NCBI RefSeq assembly: GCF_000321225.1
Contig: NW_004450942.1
Span: 645,908-709,907 of the forward strand
Source of the DNA: Odobenus rosmarus divergens
Taxonomy: Eukaryota; Chordata; Mammalia; Carnivora; Odobenidae
Direction of reading: 5' to 3'
DNA length: 64,000 nucleotides
How positions within the stretch are numbered: position 1 is the first letter of the stretch; each line of letters opens with the position of its first letter. A model generated the notes under the pieces. That model saw nothing but the letters and a program-made list of their open reading frames with translations, had not been told where the DNA came from and searched no databases. Positions 35,013 through 46,146 of this stretch are shown here, piece after piece. Both the position numbers and the translations under genes were made by a program.

Positions 35013-36235
35013 TCAGTTATTGCAGTTTAAATAGGGTCTTTAGCGACAGAAAGACTGAGGCGGGGAGCGGGGGAGACTACTGGCAGCTCTCAGGTACTTC
35101 TGGTAACCAGCAGCCCCTTCCAGCTGCCTTGCAGACATGGTGGTCGCCAAACTGTCCGTGCTCAGCCTATGTCCTCAGAGGCAGCCCAACACCCCAGGTC
35201 GTCCTTCGTGGTGTTGATGGCAGGGGCACCAAAGGACAGGAGCACAGAGAAAGGGCTCTTGGCTGACTAACACCGCTAGAACCTGCCCTTAAGAAGACGG
35301 CATCTATTTGGGCTGTATGACTAAGTGGCATGTCCAGGTACTGATTCATGAGGCTAACTAGCAAGGTGACTGACCTGGCTAATCCATTGGCTGGAAGAAG
35401 TGGAGGGAAAGTGGAGCCCAGCCCTGCCCTCATCCTGGAGGAGAGCCATCCACCTGCTGAGGCATTCCTGTGCTCTCCACCCAGCCCTGGCACTGTGGCT
35501 AGCTGGTGTGCTTGCTAAGGGGAATCTGGCCATAACAGGGGGAAGGGTCAGCATTTGGGGGCTTATTTTAGAGGAAGTCAAGGGAATTTTTTAAATCCCG
35601 TTAGCAGATAGAGGAGACATTTTTAACCAGGGATCTGTGGACAGAATTAAGGGTATCAAGGATTGTAAATGAAGAAAAACTGCACCCTTGTATACCCAGC
35701 CCCTAACTGATTCAGCATTTCCTTCAGTTACGATTGAAGGCAAAAGCCCTGAAAGCTTAGCAACCCCTTGACTTTTTTTTTTTTTTAACCAAATAAAGCC
35801 ATTGTACAAGACATTTACATTAGAAAAAGATAGCTGGATATAGGCCCTGTGCCCTTGATACCAATGGAAATCTGATACTTTCATATCCTATTCCAGCTGA
35901 GATAGATGTCTAATGTACCACTTATATTTGTCCATGTTCTGAAATAACAATAAATCCACTGCTAAGTCTTGTTAATTAACTTAATAAAGGCATGTATATT
36001 ACTAAATCAGGTCTGTTTTTATATATTGGTACTATATCAGTAATAGTGGTTTCTTCTGTAATCCTACATATTTCATACATTTAAAACATTGTTCTGAGAA
36101 GGGATGCTTTCATGTCAGACAACCAAAAAGCCCAAATATATTAAGACCTCTGTCAAAATAAAGCTTTAACAGTATTCTATACGCAAATCTGTGCATATAT
36201 AAACACACATCCATGCATACAGCTGTAGTGGATTG

Positions 36236-36660
36236 AGATCTGAGGCTCTTGGAGCAGACAAACTGGGTTTATATCGCAGCCCAGCCATTCATTTCCTATT
36301 ATCTTGGACAAGTCACATTACCTCTGAGCCTCAGTTTCTTCATCAGTAAAATTGGCCTAAAAGTTGTTGTCCTCAACAATACTCTGTTAAGTTCGGGGCA
36401 CCTGGGTGACTCAGTTGGTTAAGCATCTGCCTTTGGCTCAGGTCATGATCTCAGGGTCCTGGGATCAAGCCCCGCATTGGGCTCCCTGCTCAGCGGAGAG
36501 CCTGCTTCTCCCTCTTCCTCTCCCACTCCCCCCGCTTATGCTCTCTCTTTCTGTCAAATAAATCAATAAAAAATTTTAAAAATTAAAAAAATGGATAACT
36601 TTGTTAGAAAATAATAATCTGTTAAGTTCTTAGCACAGTACTTGAGAAATAATGTTGCAT
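36236..36660 (+). repeat. MIR split by a Can-SINE
   Basis: Left part: CAGACAAACTGGGTTTATAT, TCTTGGACAAGTCACATTAC and CTGAGCCTCAGTTTCTTCAT. Right part: CTTAGCACAGTACTTGAG. The SINE at 36395-36618 interrupts it. Confidence 0.83.
36395..36618 (+). mobile_element. Can-SINE in a MIR
   Basis: Starts GGGGCACCTGGGTGACTCAG and ends in CAAATAAATCAATAAAAAAT followed by a short A-rich tail with non-SINE bases. The 11-base duplication CTGTTAAGTTC flanks it at 36384-36394 and 36619-36629. A plus-strand MIR continues on both sides. Confidence 0.93.
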
Positions 36661-36879
36661 GTTAAACAAGAGTTACCATCACTGTGAAAAGAGCTCATGA
36701 GAGCGAAATGGTAAAGAGAATAAAAACATTACTTTGATGAAATTTATCCACTTCTAATTTGGCACACCTTAAGAAGTTAGTTCATGCAAACATATATGCA
36801 ATTATTGTATGCCAGGGACTAAGGGACTAAGCTGATCAGTGGAAAAGTAGAGGGAAAAGAGTCTCAAAAGCTGATGGTT

Positions 36880-37070
36880 TCATAAAAGGAACAGCCAGTG
36901 CAGCCATCAGAGAACAGTGTCTGAAGACCTTGGTCAGAGATACAAGTGTGGAACTGAAGGAGATCGGAAGAGGCAGTACTTAACCCCACCTGGGAGGTCA
37001 GAGAAGGCTTACCCAGGAGATGACATCTGAGCCGAGTGTTGAGAGACAAGGATAAATGAGCTGTTAGAAT
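36880..37070. repeat. Ancient interspersed repeat, possible
   Basis: GGAGGTCAGAGAAGGCTTAC and GATGACATCTGAGCCGAGTG are phrases common to an old mammalian repeat also suggested at 42765-43075. The family is not assigned. Confidence 0.4.
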
Positions 37071-37443
37071 CAGGTCATGGTCCAGCTTTATGCTTTTCAA
37101 GTCTGGCATGTATATTCTCCATCCTACCTGACTTCTAACTTGGGGAATATCCTCCATCTTGAACTGTGGAGAAATACATTTCCATGTATCCATCCATCCC
37201 CACGTATGTGTCTTTTATTTTCTTATCTGAGGACTTCCCTCTTGCCTCTCAACCAGAACACTTGGGAGTGATGAGGGTAGCCCTGCCCAACTGGCACACA
37301 GAAAGCTTTATGACAGCAGCTTGAGACTCTCCCAGTTCCAGCAAAGGAAATCCAGCCAACTCAAGCCCCCCTGAGTTTGAATTTTTGCAGGAAGATTTAG
37401 GTCCAGATAACTGAGAATATGCAATATCAATGGGAAGAAAGGA

Positions 37444-37472
37444 ACACACACTCACACACACACACACACACC
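37444..37472. repeat. (CA)n microsatellite
   Basis: A 29-base CA run with one CTC interruption. Confidence 0.9.
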
Positions 37473-38189
37473 CTGTGGAATTCAGCACACTGCACGTGTG
37501 AGCAGAACATGAAAACAATCCAGAGTGCCACAGGGTGCATTTGTGTGCCCCAAATTTTATTCACCTTTAAACTCTGATGCCATAAATGATACTTAGAGGA
37601 AAACTTCCAACTAGGAATGTGAAAGAAAATCAACCTTTTGAAATATGGAACTTGTTTAACAAGATCCAGAATCTTACATCAAAACAATTCCTTTTGTACA
37701 GTTCTTCAGATTTCTCACTTGGCCTGACAATGTGGGTTCCTCGTTGCCATGTGTTAGAGCAGGTGAAGCATCAAAATGAAAAACACATGGTTTGGATGTC
37801 AAAATGTCACTGGGATGATTGTTCTTGATTTTTGTCAGTTGTATATGGTATGTTAAAAAAAAAATTCCCAGATGATTCCCTCTCAGTTAACTATCTGGAA
37901 AATGAAGTTATGGGGATCATGCCTGTGTTTGCAAGGACCTGAAAAGAGGCGAAGTTTGATGGAAATGCTGTGTTTCCTCGAGTCTCTCTTCCTACACAGA
38001 CAACAGGCCCAAACAGCCCATGGGGAGAGACACCCTCTAATAAGATTCACTCTATCTAGAATGGCTGTCATCACCCGCCTCTGCACCTTTCCTTGGACCC
38101 AGCCCAGGGCTGGGCCATCACAAAAGAAATCATCATATGCTTATTTGAATAATGCTTGTACTGTATATTTCAGCAATTACAATTGATTT

Positions 38190-38325
38190 TTAAAAGGTAG
38201 AAAGGGCTTCAGAGTTTCCCTAGGTCATCCTCCTTATTTAACAGACAAGGAAACAGATCTTTCAGGTTAGGTGACTTGCTCAAGGTCACAGAGCTAGTTA
38301 GTAGAAGAGCAGGGGTAAGAATTTG
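38190..38325 (-). repeat. MIR
   Basis: ACAGACAAGGAAACAGATCT, GTGACTTGCTCAAGGTCACA and GAGCTAGTTAGTAGAAGAGC give a clear reversed MIR. Confidence 0.85.
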
Positions 38326-38334
38326 AGGTATCAT

Positions 38335-38620
38335 AGCATTTCAGGTTCAGAAAGACTTTTAAAACTATTCTGTTCAACCATCCCATCCTTAGACTTAAAC
38401 ATGAGATGAACTGGACAGGACAGCCAGATGCTCTGAGAATACCACTGACCAGCACGCACAGCTCCTGAAGATACCTATTTTTGAACCCCTCTAAATATTA
38501 GAAGTTCTTCCTTATTGTGAGCTAAAATCTCTCTCTCTGCAACTTTTTCCCATCGCTTCTGTTTCCCTAGCTCCTCAGTTCAAGGATGCAATTACCACTT
38601 TTTTCTAATGTTCCAGTTCT
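38335..38620 (+). repeat. CR1/L3-like fossil
   Basis: TTAGAAGTTCTTCCTTATTG, TGAGCTAAAATCTCTCTCTC and GCAACTTTTTCCCATCGCTT resemble the 3' end of ancient CR1/L3 LINE copies. Divergence is high. Confidence 0.45.
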
Positions 38621-39224
38621 GGTAACAGACCAAGTCCTACATATTGTTCAGGATTAAGATCAAAGCATCAGTTTCCTGGGTTAGTTCCTGCCTTCTGGGA
38701 AACCCACTGTCAGCTTTTAGCTGAGTGAGATGGCCAACAGACTGCTCCCAGTTTTTGTTTTGACATGAGTTTGGTGACTTGTGCCACCTACTCCATCTGA
38801 CAGCATATTTATCTCTCCTAATCTCACCCAGTTGGGAAGGTCACTTCTATGCCACCAAACTATCCTATTTCTTGGAGGAGAGCTTTTACAGTACAAAAAC
38901 ATGGCAAAAGAGAAGGGGATAGGCAACCCTAAAGCACTAAGAACTCCAAACCCACATCATAAATACTCATGAAAAATCAGCACTGGTCCACATGTAAAGT
39001 ATCTGATTTATAAAGAGCAGGAGGCAGGGTGAGATGATAAGTAATCAGGGAAGACTAAGAAGAAAACCTTGATAAACAGAGGTAATATCTTAAAATATTT
39101 GCAAAGCTGTCATAGTTTATTACTATGTGGAATGCTAGAGCGGTAAGAGAGTAATGTAAGTTTTATATCCTGGTGACTTTTCCATCTGGAGGGAATGCTC
39201 AAAAAATAAATATGAAGGCTGGTC

Positions 39225-39793
39225 ACCAAAACCCACCTGCTTTCATTAAAAGATGCCACTAAGAAAGTAAAAGACAATCCACAAAGAGAAAATATTCATG
39301 GTACATATATCTGACAAAGGATTATATCCAGAATAATAAATAACTCCTTTAAATCAATTCTTAAAAGGCAGTCCAATTTAAAAAAAAAAATAGCTGGAGA
39401 TTTGAACAAGCATGTCACAGAAGATGTCTAAATGGCTACTCAGTGTAGGGGAAGATATTCAACCTTATTACTCATCAGAAAAACATAAAGGCACAGTCAG
39501 ATAGCATTGCACACCCAGAAGAGTAATAAAATTAAATACTGACAATAGCAAGTGTTGATAAGGATGTGGAGCAGCTAGAATTCATACGTTGCCAGGAAGA
39601 ATGTAAAGTGATACAACCACTTTGCTGGGGCACCTGGGTGGCTCATTTGGTTAAGCGTCTGACTCTTAGTTTGGCTTGATGCATGATCTCATGCATCATG
39701 AGATTGAGCCCTGTGTGGGGCTTTGCACTCAGTGGAGAGTCTTGAGGATTCTCTCCCGCTGCCCTTCCTCCCATGCATGTGCATGAGTGTGTG

Positions 39794-39830
<37 letters not shown>

Positions 39831-39905
39831 CTTTAAAAAAAAAATTTTTAAAAAGATACAACCACTTTGGGAAACTGGTAGAGACAATCCTGAGGGGGTA
39901 GAAAG
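39225..39905 (+). mobile_element. L1 3' fragment interrupted by a Can-SINE
   Basis: Decayed ORF2-end strings: AAGTAAAAGACAATCCACAA, CATATATCTGACAAAGGATT, ATATCCAGAATAATAAATAA and TGTTGATAAGGATGTGGAGC. It continues past the SINE at 39625-39854 with AACCACTTTGGGAAACTGGT. No intact frame remains. Confidence 0.88.
39625..39854 (+). mobile_element. Can-SINE in an L1, with long CT microsatellite
   Basis: Starts CTGGGGCACCTGGGTGGCTC and contains an (TC)n run of about 33 bases at 39797-39829. A perfect 15-base duplication GATACAACCACTTTG flanks it at 39610-39624 and 39855-39869. The body (GAGATTGAGCCCTGTGTGGG) is an older subfamily type. Confidence 0.94.
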
Positions 39906-41089
39906 ATGTAGAGAGAACATGAGGGCAAAGGACATAAGACAGACATGGAATAGAGTAAGTGAGACCAGCACCCCTCAGTGGGATCCTCACCCATGTGGCT
40001 TAATCTAAAACCTTCTAACCTATGGACCAAGATGAGAACTGGCATGGTAGGAGTGGGGCCAGAGGCATGGGAGGGAGACTCTTTGGCAGATATAGGAAGA
40101 ATCGGGAGATGAAAAGGAAATGAAAGTGAGAGGGTTGGGGAAGGCACCATCCCAAACCAGATTCTGAATTTTTAATGTCTGGTCCCAAGTTTTATTATCC
40201 TCCTGCAGACTTGCCTACGAAAGGATTGGCTTTAGGATGGTGGATGAGCCAAGCCTTGATTTGTTTCCTTCTTCAAACGACTGACTTGAACCTTCATCTG
40301 ACCCTTGAGGCCCCCCTCTTTCTGGCTGAACGTCTCTTGAGAACAAACTCCAGTGATTTCCATGGTCTGGGGAGGCAGTTGGCTCAGGTCTCTGGATAAC
40401 AGCAGCCGCATCTCAGGAGAGTTGGCCCTCCTGAGAGACAAGAGCCAGCGGGACAACTGAAAATTGGCTGAAGTTTAGTCCAAACCACTCATAGCTCAGA
40501 CCCATATCGACTTTAAGTTTCTAGTCCTTGATGAATATTTATACCAAAATAGGGCCAGTGGAAAAGTTCCATCTGTGTGGATTTTAAGAGTTTTGCCTTC
40601 CCTCAGCCACGTTGACCAAACTCAGGAAAGTAGCGGAATCATTGCCAAGTACATGCTCTTTGAAGTACAAGAAATTCTGAGAAGGCCCTGGACCCATCAT
40701 ATTTCTTCTCATCCTGAAAACGTAGATTTGGCACTCCTTTTTTTTTTAAAAAATACTTAATATCGCCACCTCTCAGTGCTTTATAATTTTAACCTAGGCC
40801 TGGACACCATGAACACTCTTTTGAAAGAGTGGATAAGTCTCTTCAAAGTTTTGCTGGGTGAAATTACTTTGCTGGTTGATACTTTTCCCATCTTTCTAAA
40901 ATCTGGATAGTCCCATTAATCACTTTAACTCATGTCTTTGCTTTGCTAGTTGACAAATGGCCCCAAATTTTCAGTTTTATTAGTCACTCCATACTCAGAA
41001 GTGAAAACGCAAAATATTTCATTAAGTTCTGCCCTTGATATGAGGTACTAAAATAGCAACTTTGCCCTTGCACAAGGCATATTAACTGC

Positions 41090-41285
41090 ACTTACCAAGC
41101 ACAGGCCATGGGCCAGGCACTGTGCTACATAGTTTTTGCCTAATGTTTACAGAAATCTCATTTTACACATGAGTAAGATTCAGAGAGATTAAGTAAATTG
41201 CCTTAGTGACATAGCTAGATGATGAACATGAATTAAATGGAGGAAATTCAATCCACAGCTCTCTCTCTTCCCTCTATGCCATTTC
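41090..41285 (-). repeat. MIR
   Basis: GGGCCAGGCACTGTGCTACA, CATTTTACACATGAGTAAGA and CAGAGAGATTAAGTAAATTG mark a reversed MIR. Confidence 0.83.
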
Positions 41286-41494
41286 TTATCTATATGTAAC
41301 ATGTTTCCAGGGTTTTGGAAAGATGGGCCATGGTAGAGAGTAGCCCTCAGGCTGAGACCTTTTAAAAGACAATGGTATCAGCTAGACTTTAATGATGTTG
41401 TTTCATATTTGTTATATTTTTTATGGTTACCTTCTGCTTAAATACATTTTAGGGAAAGGGTTTTTTTTTTCCCCAAGAAATAAGTTTTTTAAGT

Positions 41495-41559
41495 AATTTG
41501 TTTAAAGAAAATAATTTGTTTAAAGAAAAATTTGTTTTTTAGAATTTGTTTAAAGAAAA
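41495..41559 (+). repeat. Three exact copies of a 17-base word
   Basis: AATTTGTTTAAAGAAAA occurs at 41495-41511, 41513-41529 and 41543-41559. The first two are 18 bases apart start to start, the third 30. It lies in an AT-rich part of intron 1. Confidence 0.95.
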
Positions 41560-41639
41560 ATAATCACACAGATGATATATTGAGGACAGAATTCATGAAG
41601 GAGGGACATAGGGTTCCATAAACATCTAATATTCAATAA

Positions 41640-41850
41640 TCCCTGATCTCTATAGCACTTTACAATTTTCTCAACATCTTATATGCGGTGTCATATTTGA
41701 TTCTCACAACAGCCCCATGAAGCTGGTAGGAATTATGATCCATTTTAAAGGTAAAAATATCAAGGTTAGGAGAGCAGAAACTGCTCACCAGGGTCACACA
41801 GGTAATGATAAAGTAGCCAGGGCTTGGGTTCAACTCCTCCAGCTCCAACA
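41640..41850 (-). repeat. MIR
   Basis: TAGCACTTTACAATTTTCTC, GATTCTCACAACAGCCCCAT and GGGTCACACAGGTAATGATA give a reversed MIR. Confidence 0.85.
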
Positions 41851-42764
41851 TGAACAGTGCTCCCCCAGTGCCCCGCCAGCAAATCATTTCAAGGGCAGGA
41901 GTGGATAAAGGGATATTCCAAAGCAATGAGCCAAGACCAGAAATGCCATAGAAAGTCTACAGAGCTTAGCGACTTTCACGGGCTGGCTTGAGTTTTCAGT
42001 TTCCCAGTGCTTGCATATATTCTGTTTCATGGAGAAGCCTGCGGTTTCTACTTTCTGCGTTGCTCTAGAGAAATCTGATTGTTCTCTCTCTGGTGAGTCA
42101 CCTTCCAGAAGGTTCAGAAAATGGCTCTCCCATCTGGGGAGCATCTCCTACCTTTGGGGATACACCACAGAAGGGATGGCACCAACTAGAAATGGGCCCC
42201 TCCAAGAGGAAAACCTGGTTTCTACCCAGGAAGAAGAACATTTCTTTCCATGTCTACTTGCTTTGAACAACTGACCAGAATTCAGACCACAGGTCTGGGT
42301 GACTGGAAGGGCAGGAATACTATAAACAGGTGAGAACCAGCGGGTTTGGTGGCAAAGAAGGTGAGATGGCAGTTCCATCAGAAGTCTACCCACGAAGAGG
42401 TTCCAGGAACTGAAAACACTCCTGCAAACTGAGAGCCATAGAGAATAGCTGAGGCCATTTGAATAGATTGATGCATAAGAGAGAAGCATGTTGAGAATCA
42501 AGAGGAGGTAAGAACCAGTGCTAGAACCTTAGAGGGGAGGAGGGAGCCATTGAGGAGGGCCAAGATGGGCTGGGCAACCAGGAGGGGCTAGAATCCCGGA
42601 AACTACAGGAAATCAGGGTGATTCTTGTTTTTCCGACTCTTCCCGCAGGCATTGGCCTCGGATGAAGGATAGCTATTATGCATTAGCTTTTCACATAACA
42701 TGGAAGAAGTGTTGATCGAAGGCAAAAATGAAAGTGTTATAATAGAAGCTAGTCAAACACATGT

Positions 42765-43075
42765 TCACTGAGGAGCTATATGTGCGAGGCAGTATCTGGG
42801 GCACTGGTGGTAGAGCAATAAACTTGATACACGGGGACCCTGCCCCCATAGAGCTTACAGACTAGCAGGAAAGAATGTTATTAAAGAGTTATATTCAGGA
42901 TTGAATAATTACAATCGTGATGGGTACTACAAAGCGGTACAAAATATAGGGGTTTCTAAGACCGTGTGAGAGGGGTACCTGAAGGACAAATAGAAGTCAG
43001 GTGAACAGAGAGAGAAATGTTCGAAGCAGAAAGCACTGCGTATGGCCAGGCTCAGACAAATGTGGCATCTTTCCT
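42765..43075. repeat. Ancient interspersed repeat, family unassigned
   Basis: CCATAGAGCTTACAGACTAG followed by TGATGGGTACTACAAAGCGG and AGCAGAAAGCACTGCGTATG matches phrases of an old repeat common in placental mammals. Confidence 0.45.
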
Positions 43076-43461
43076 GGGGCATATGGTTAAATGAATATCC
43101 TAAAATTATTCAAGAGATAATTTTCTGAAAGTGACCTGGCTTCTGTAGCTCTGATTTTACATTTTAATTGTGTTAGATGAGCTGCAAAAAGTGAGTCCTT
43201 GAAAATGAATTATTTGCAAAGTGAATGACCATCTGCTAATTTCTGTTTCATAAAACTAGGCTTAGAAAAACTTGACCTAAATACGCTTCAGGGTGTTTTC
43301 ATTTCTAAGAATCTATGATTTCCTTGTGTCAGATTTTCTTAAACATAGAATTCCACTACATAAAGTTACGTACAACTAGTTCATTATGCAGGGGGGCAAA
43401 TCAAGGAAAGGATGAAATATTTGAAAATGTATTTAGTGTTAGTTTGAATAACATATGATAG

Positions 43462-43650
43462 AGATGCCTGGGTGGCTCAGTGGGTTAAGTGTCTGCCTGC
43501 GGCTCAGGTCATCCCAGGGTCCTGGGATCGAGTCCCACATGAGGCTCCTTGCTCAGCGGGGAGCCTGCTTCTCCCTCTCCCTCTGCCTCTGCCCCCTGCT
43601 TGTGCTCACTCTCTCTCTCTGACAAATAAAAAAAATCTTAAAAAAAAAAA
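43462..43650 (+). mobile_element. Can-SINE
   Basis: Starts AGATGCCTGGGTGGCTCAGT and ends with a poly-A run. The flanking duplication is AACATATGATAG (43450-43461) and AATATATGATAG (43651-43662), one mismatch. Five bases of the usual CATGATCCC block are missing (GTCATCCCAGG). Confidence 0.94.
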
Positions 43651-43789
43651 AATATATGATAGCGAAGAAAAAGAAGAGAGAAGTCATTCATAAGAAGGGT
43701 ACTTGTTTTAAACCAGGAAACCATCTTGCTAGAGGCACTCAAAACACAAGTGGATTCTTAACTTCAGGCACCAAAGCTGGCTGAAGGAA

Positions 43790-43790
<1 letters not shown>

Positions 43791-43822
<32 letters not shown>

Positions 43823-43832
43823 TGTGTGTGTC
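43791..43832. repeat. (TG)n microsatellite
   Basis: A 42-base TG run with a single TC interruption near its 3' end. It is the longest dinucleotide repeat outside SINEs here. Confidence 0.95.
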
Positions 43833-44093
43833 TCAAGGCTTCCACTGTCATAAGTTAACCTAAAAGAATTTATGTGTAGAGATTCCCAGCAGGGATCATT
43901 TGCATAAGCAAAGGCTCCAGACTTTTAATAACACTGCTATATTTTTACATGCACACTTCCTATTATATTAAGATTCAGATAAGCAAGATTAAAAATTCTC
44001 CAACTTGGTTTGCTAAGTCTCTCCATTTCCAAAATTAACCCCAATAAATGTGTGTTATCCTTAGATCAGTAATGCTGCAAGAATTCAGACACG

Positions 44094-44109
44094 TACACAC
44101 ACACACACC
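44094..44109. repeat. Short (CA)n
   Basis: A CA run of eight units. Confidence 0.8.
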
Positions 44110-46078
44110 AAATTAACATCCTTATAGGAAGACATTCTTAAGACATTAGGGCACTAAAATCAGGGGTCTTATAAAACTGGAGAGGTATAATAAGTTCAGT
44201 ATTGCCAGCCTCAAGCTGTCAGTCTTACCCTTGAGAAGGAGTCTGCTAAAGGCTGAAACCTAAGAACCATGAAGCCAATTAGATTTTAATTTCCAAGTAT
44301 GGCCTGAAGGTATTAGGCCTGGGGACACCAACAGCCTGTTCTCATTTAGGAAATGGGGGAGGGGAGAGTAAAGAAACCCTAGGAGGACTTTATTTTCTTT
44401 TATCTTAACTTCCCTCAAACCACTTGGTAAATCTCTGATAAAATTCCCAAAGGGGTTGGATAACTTCTAGCTCATAGCAAGACTAGTGGCTTTACTTACA
44501 TCTTCCCAAGAACTGGCAGGGCCTATCCATGAAAGAAAAAAGACAAGTTTAAAAAAAGATAGCACTGGAGCCTCTGGAAACAGTTTGGCAAGAAATGTCG
44601 TGCCCCACTCTCGTTCTGTGGGAATCCCTTTTTCAGTCAATGAAAACAATGCCCACACTTTGGGAACCTAGTGGTCTCAAAAGATCCCTAAGAAGTCTGG
44701 ACGTGGGGGGAGGTAGGAGGACCCTCCTTCCACTGTCTATTTCAAATAAGCGGGGCACCCCTCAAATAATGGGCTTTCTTGTCTAAAAACAGGTAATTCT
44801 CAGAAACAGGAGAGAATGGTTTCATCAGTCTGCACTTGTGCAATTCGCTATTCATGGTAGCCTGGACAGCGTCTGTAGCTAGTTCAAAGGGAGCTGGTGT
44901 CAAAGGAAAATATTAGTTCAAGTCCTAAAAATCCTATCGCTTCAGTCCAGTGGGGCCCTTAAACATAAAATTTGTGGCCCTGCTCTGGATTCAACCATGC
45001 AGACCCATCAGCTGTCAGCAAGAAGCTGGCGGCACGGAGGCTGGTTTCCTCTCTCCCTCGCTCACCATCATTTTTGCTCTGGCAAAGGAATGTTAAACAA
45101 AGGAGTCAGAGTCCTGAGCAGGGCCTGACGATTTCCTGCATTTTCCATGCACTGCCATCTCATGGATGCCATCAGCCTGCCATCAATCGTTCAATTTAGG
45201 ATTTGGAACTTTCTGCCTTGTTCCATACTCCTCTTTTTCAAAGTGACCCCAGCCTCCTCACCTTTGAAAGATAAGAGCTATTCTATGAATATTTCGAGGC
45301 TGCCCACCTTCAAGGGCTCTGGCCACTGCCGAGTGGGAAAGGAGCCCAGCCATGTGAACTGTCTCATGGAATTGTCAGAGCTCCTCTGTCCAAAGGTCCT
45401 TCACGTCAGGCCTTTCCAAGAGCCACAAACCCTTGGAAAATGTACTGATTTGAGTCTTATGGCTTCTTTGCCTATTTTTGAAGAAAGTGCTAAAAATACA
45501 AGAGTAAAATTACCAAAAAGGCAGACGGAAAGAAAAAGGGGTAGATAATCCCCTATCTCGGCTAGCGGAGCACTCACAGTGTCTGGTCCATTATGCCAGG
45601 TAATGATGTGGTAGGAGGTAGACATTACTAACAGACTCAGCCAGCTAGGCCTGCCAACAGGGGCATGTATAATCGCGATAGCTCGTTCTAATCGGGAGGG
45701 GATATTCAGGATGCAACCGGTTAAGGATGGGCTCAGCTGTTGCCCAAAGGCAGGCTTCCGTGTGCCTACTCTGTTCACGGCCCTGGGTCTGGGCATTCCT
45801 GCTTTTCTGGAACCAGCCTCAAGTCAGTGAAGGTTGGCTGAAAGAAGAGGAGGGAGGGATTGGGAGGGAGGCTAGAGCAGGGTCTTAAACAGAGAAACCT
45901 TTCATTTCATATTTCCCTTTCCACATATGGATTTGCTTTTCTACTCAGTTTTCATAGCTACATTAACCCTTTTTGTTCACACATGATGTGAATCTTGGGA
46001 ACCTCCAATAATTTCCTTCCCTAGAGGGGAAGACAGAACCAAACAAATGATGACAAGTATAGAATTGTTCCATAGAGG

Positions 46079-46146
46079 GTTGTGTGTGCGTGCATGTGTG
46101 TGGATGTGTGCACGTGTGTGTGTGCGTGCATGTGGATGGGTGTGTA
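46079..46146. repeat. TG-rich imperfect microsatellite
   Basis: About 68 bases of TGTG broken by CG, CATG and GGATG words, on the + strand of intron 1. Confidence 0.85.

Noticed and set aside
39225..39625. Possible intact L1 ORF2 end
   Set aside because: Stops and indels break the frame; it is a fossil fragment.
46079..46146. Regulatory Z-DNA element
   Set aside because: The TG-rich run is imperfect and intronic; nothing beyond composition supports a role.
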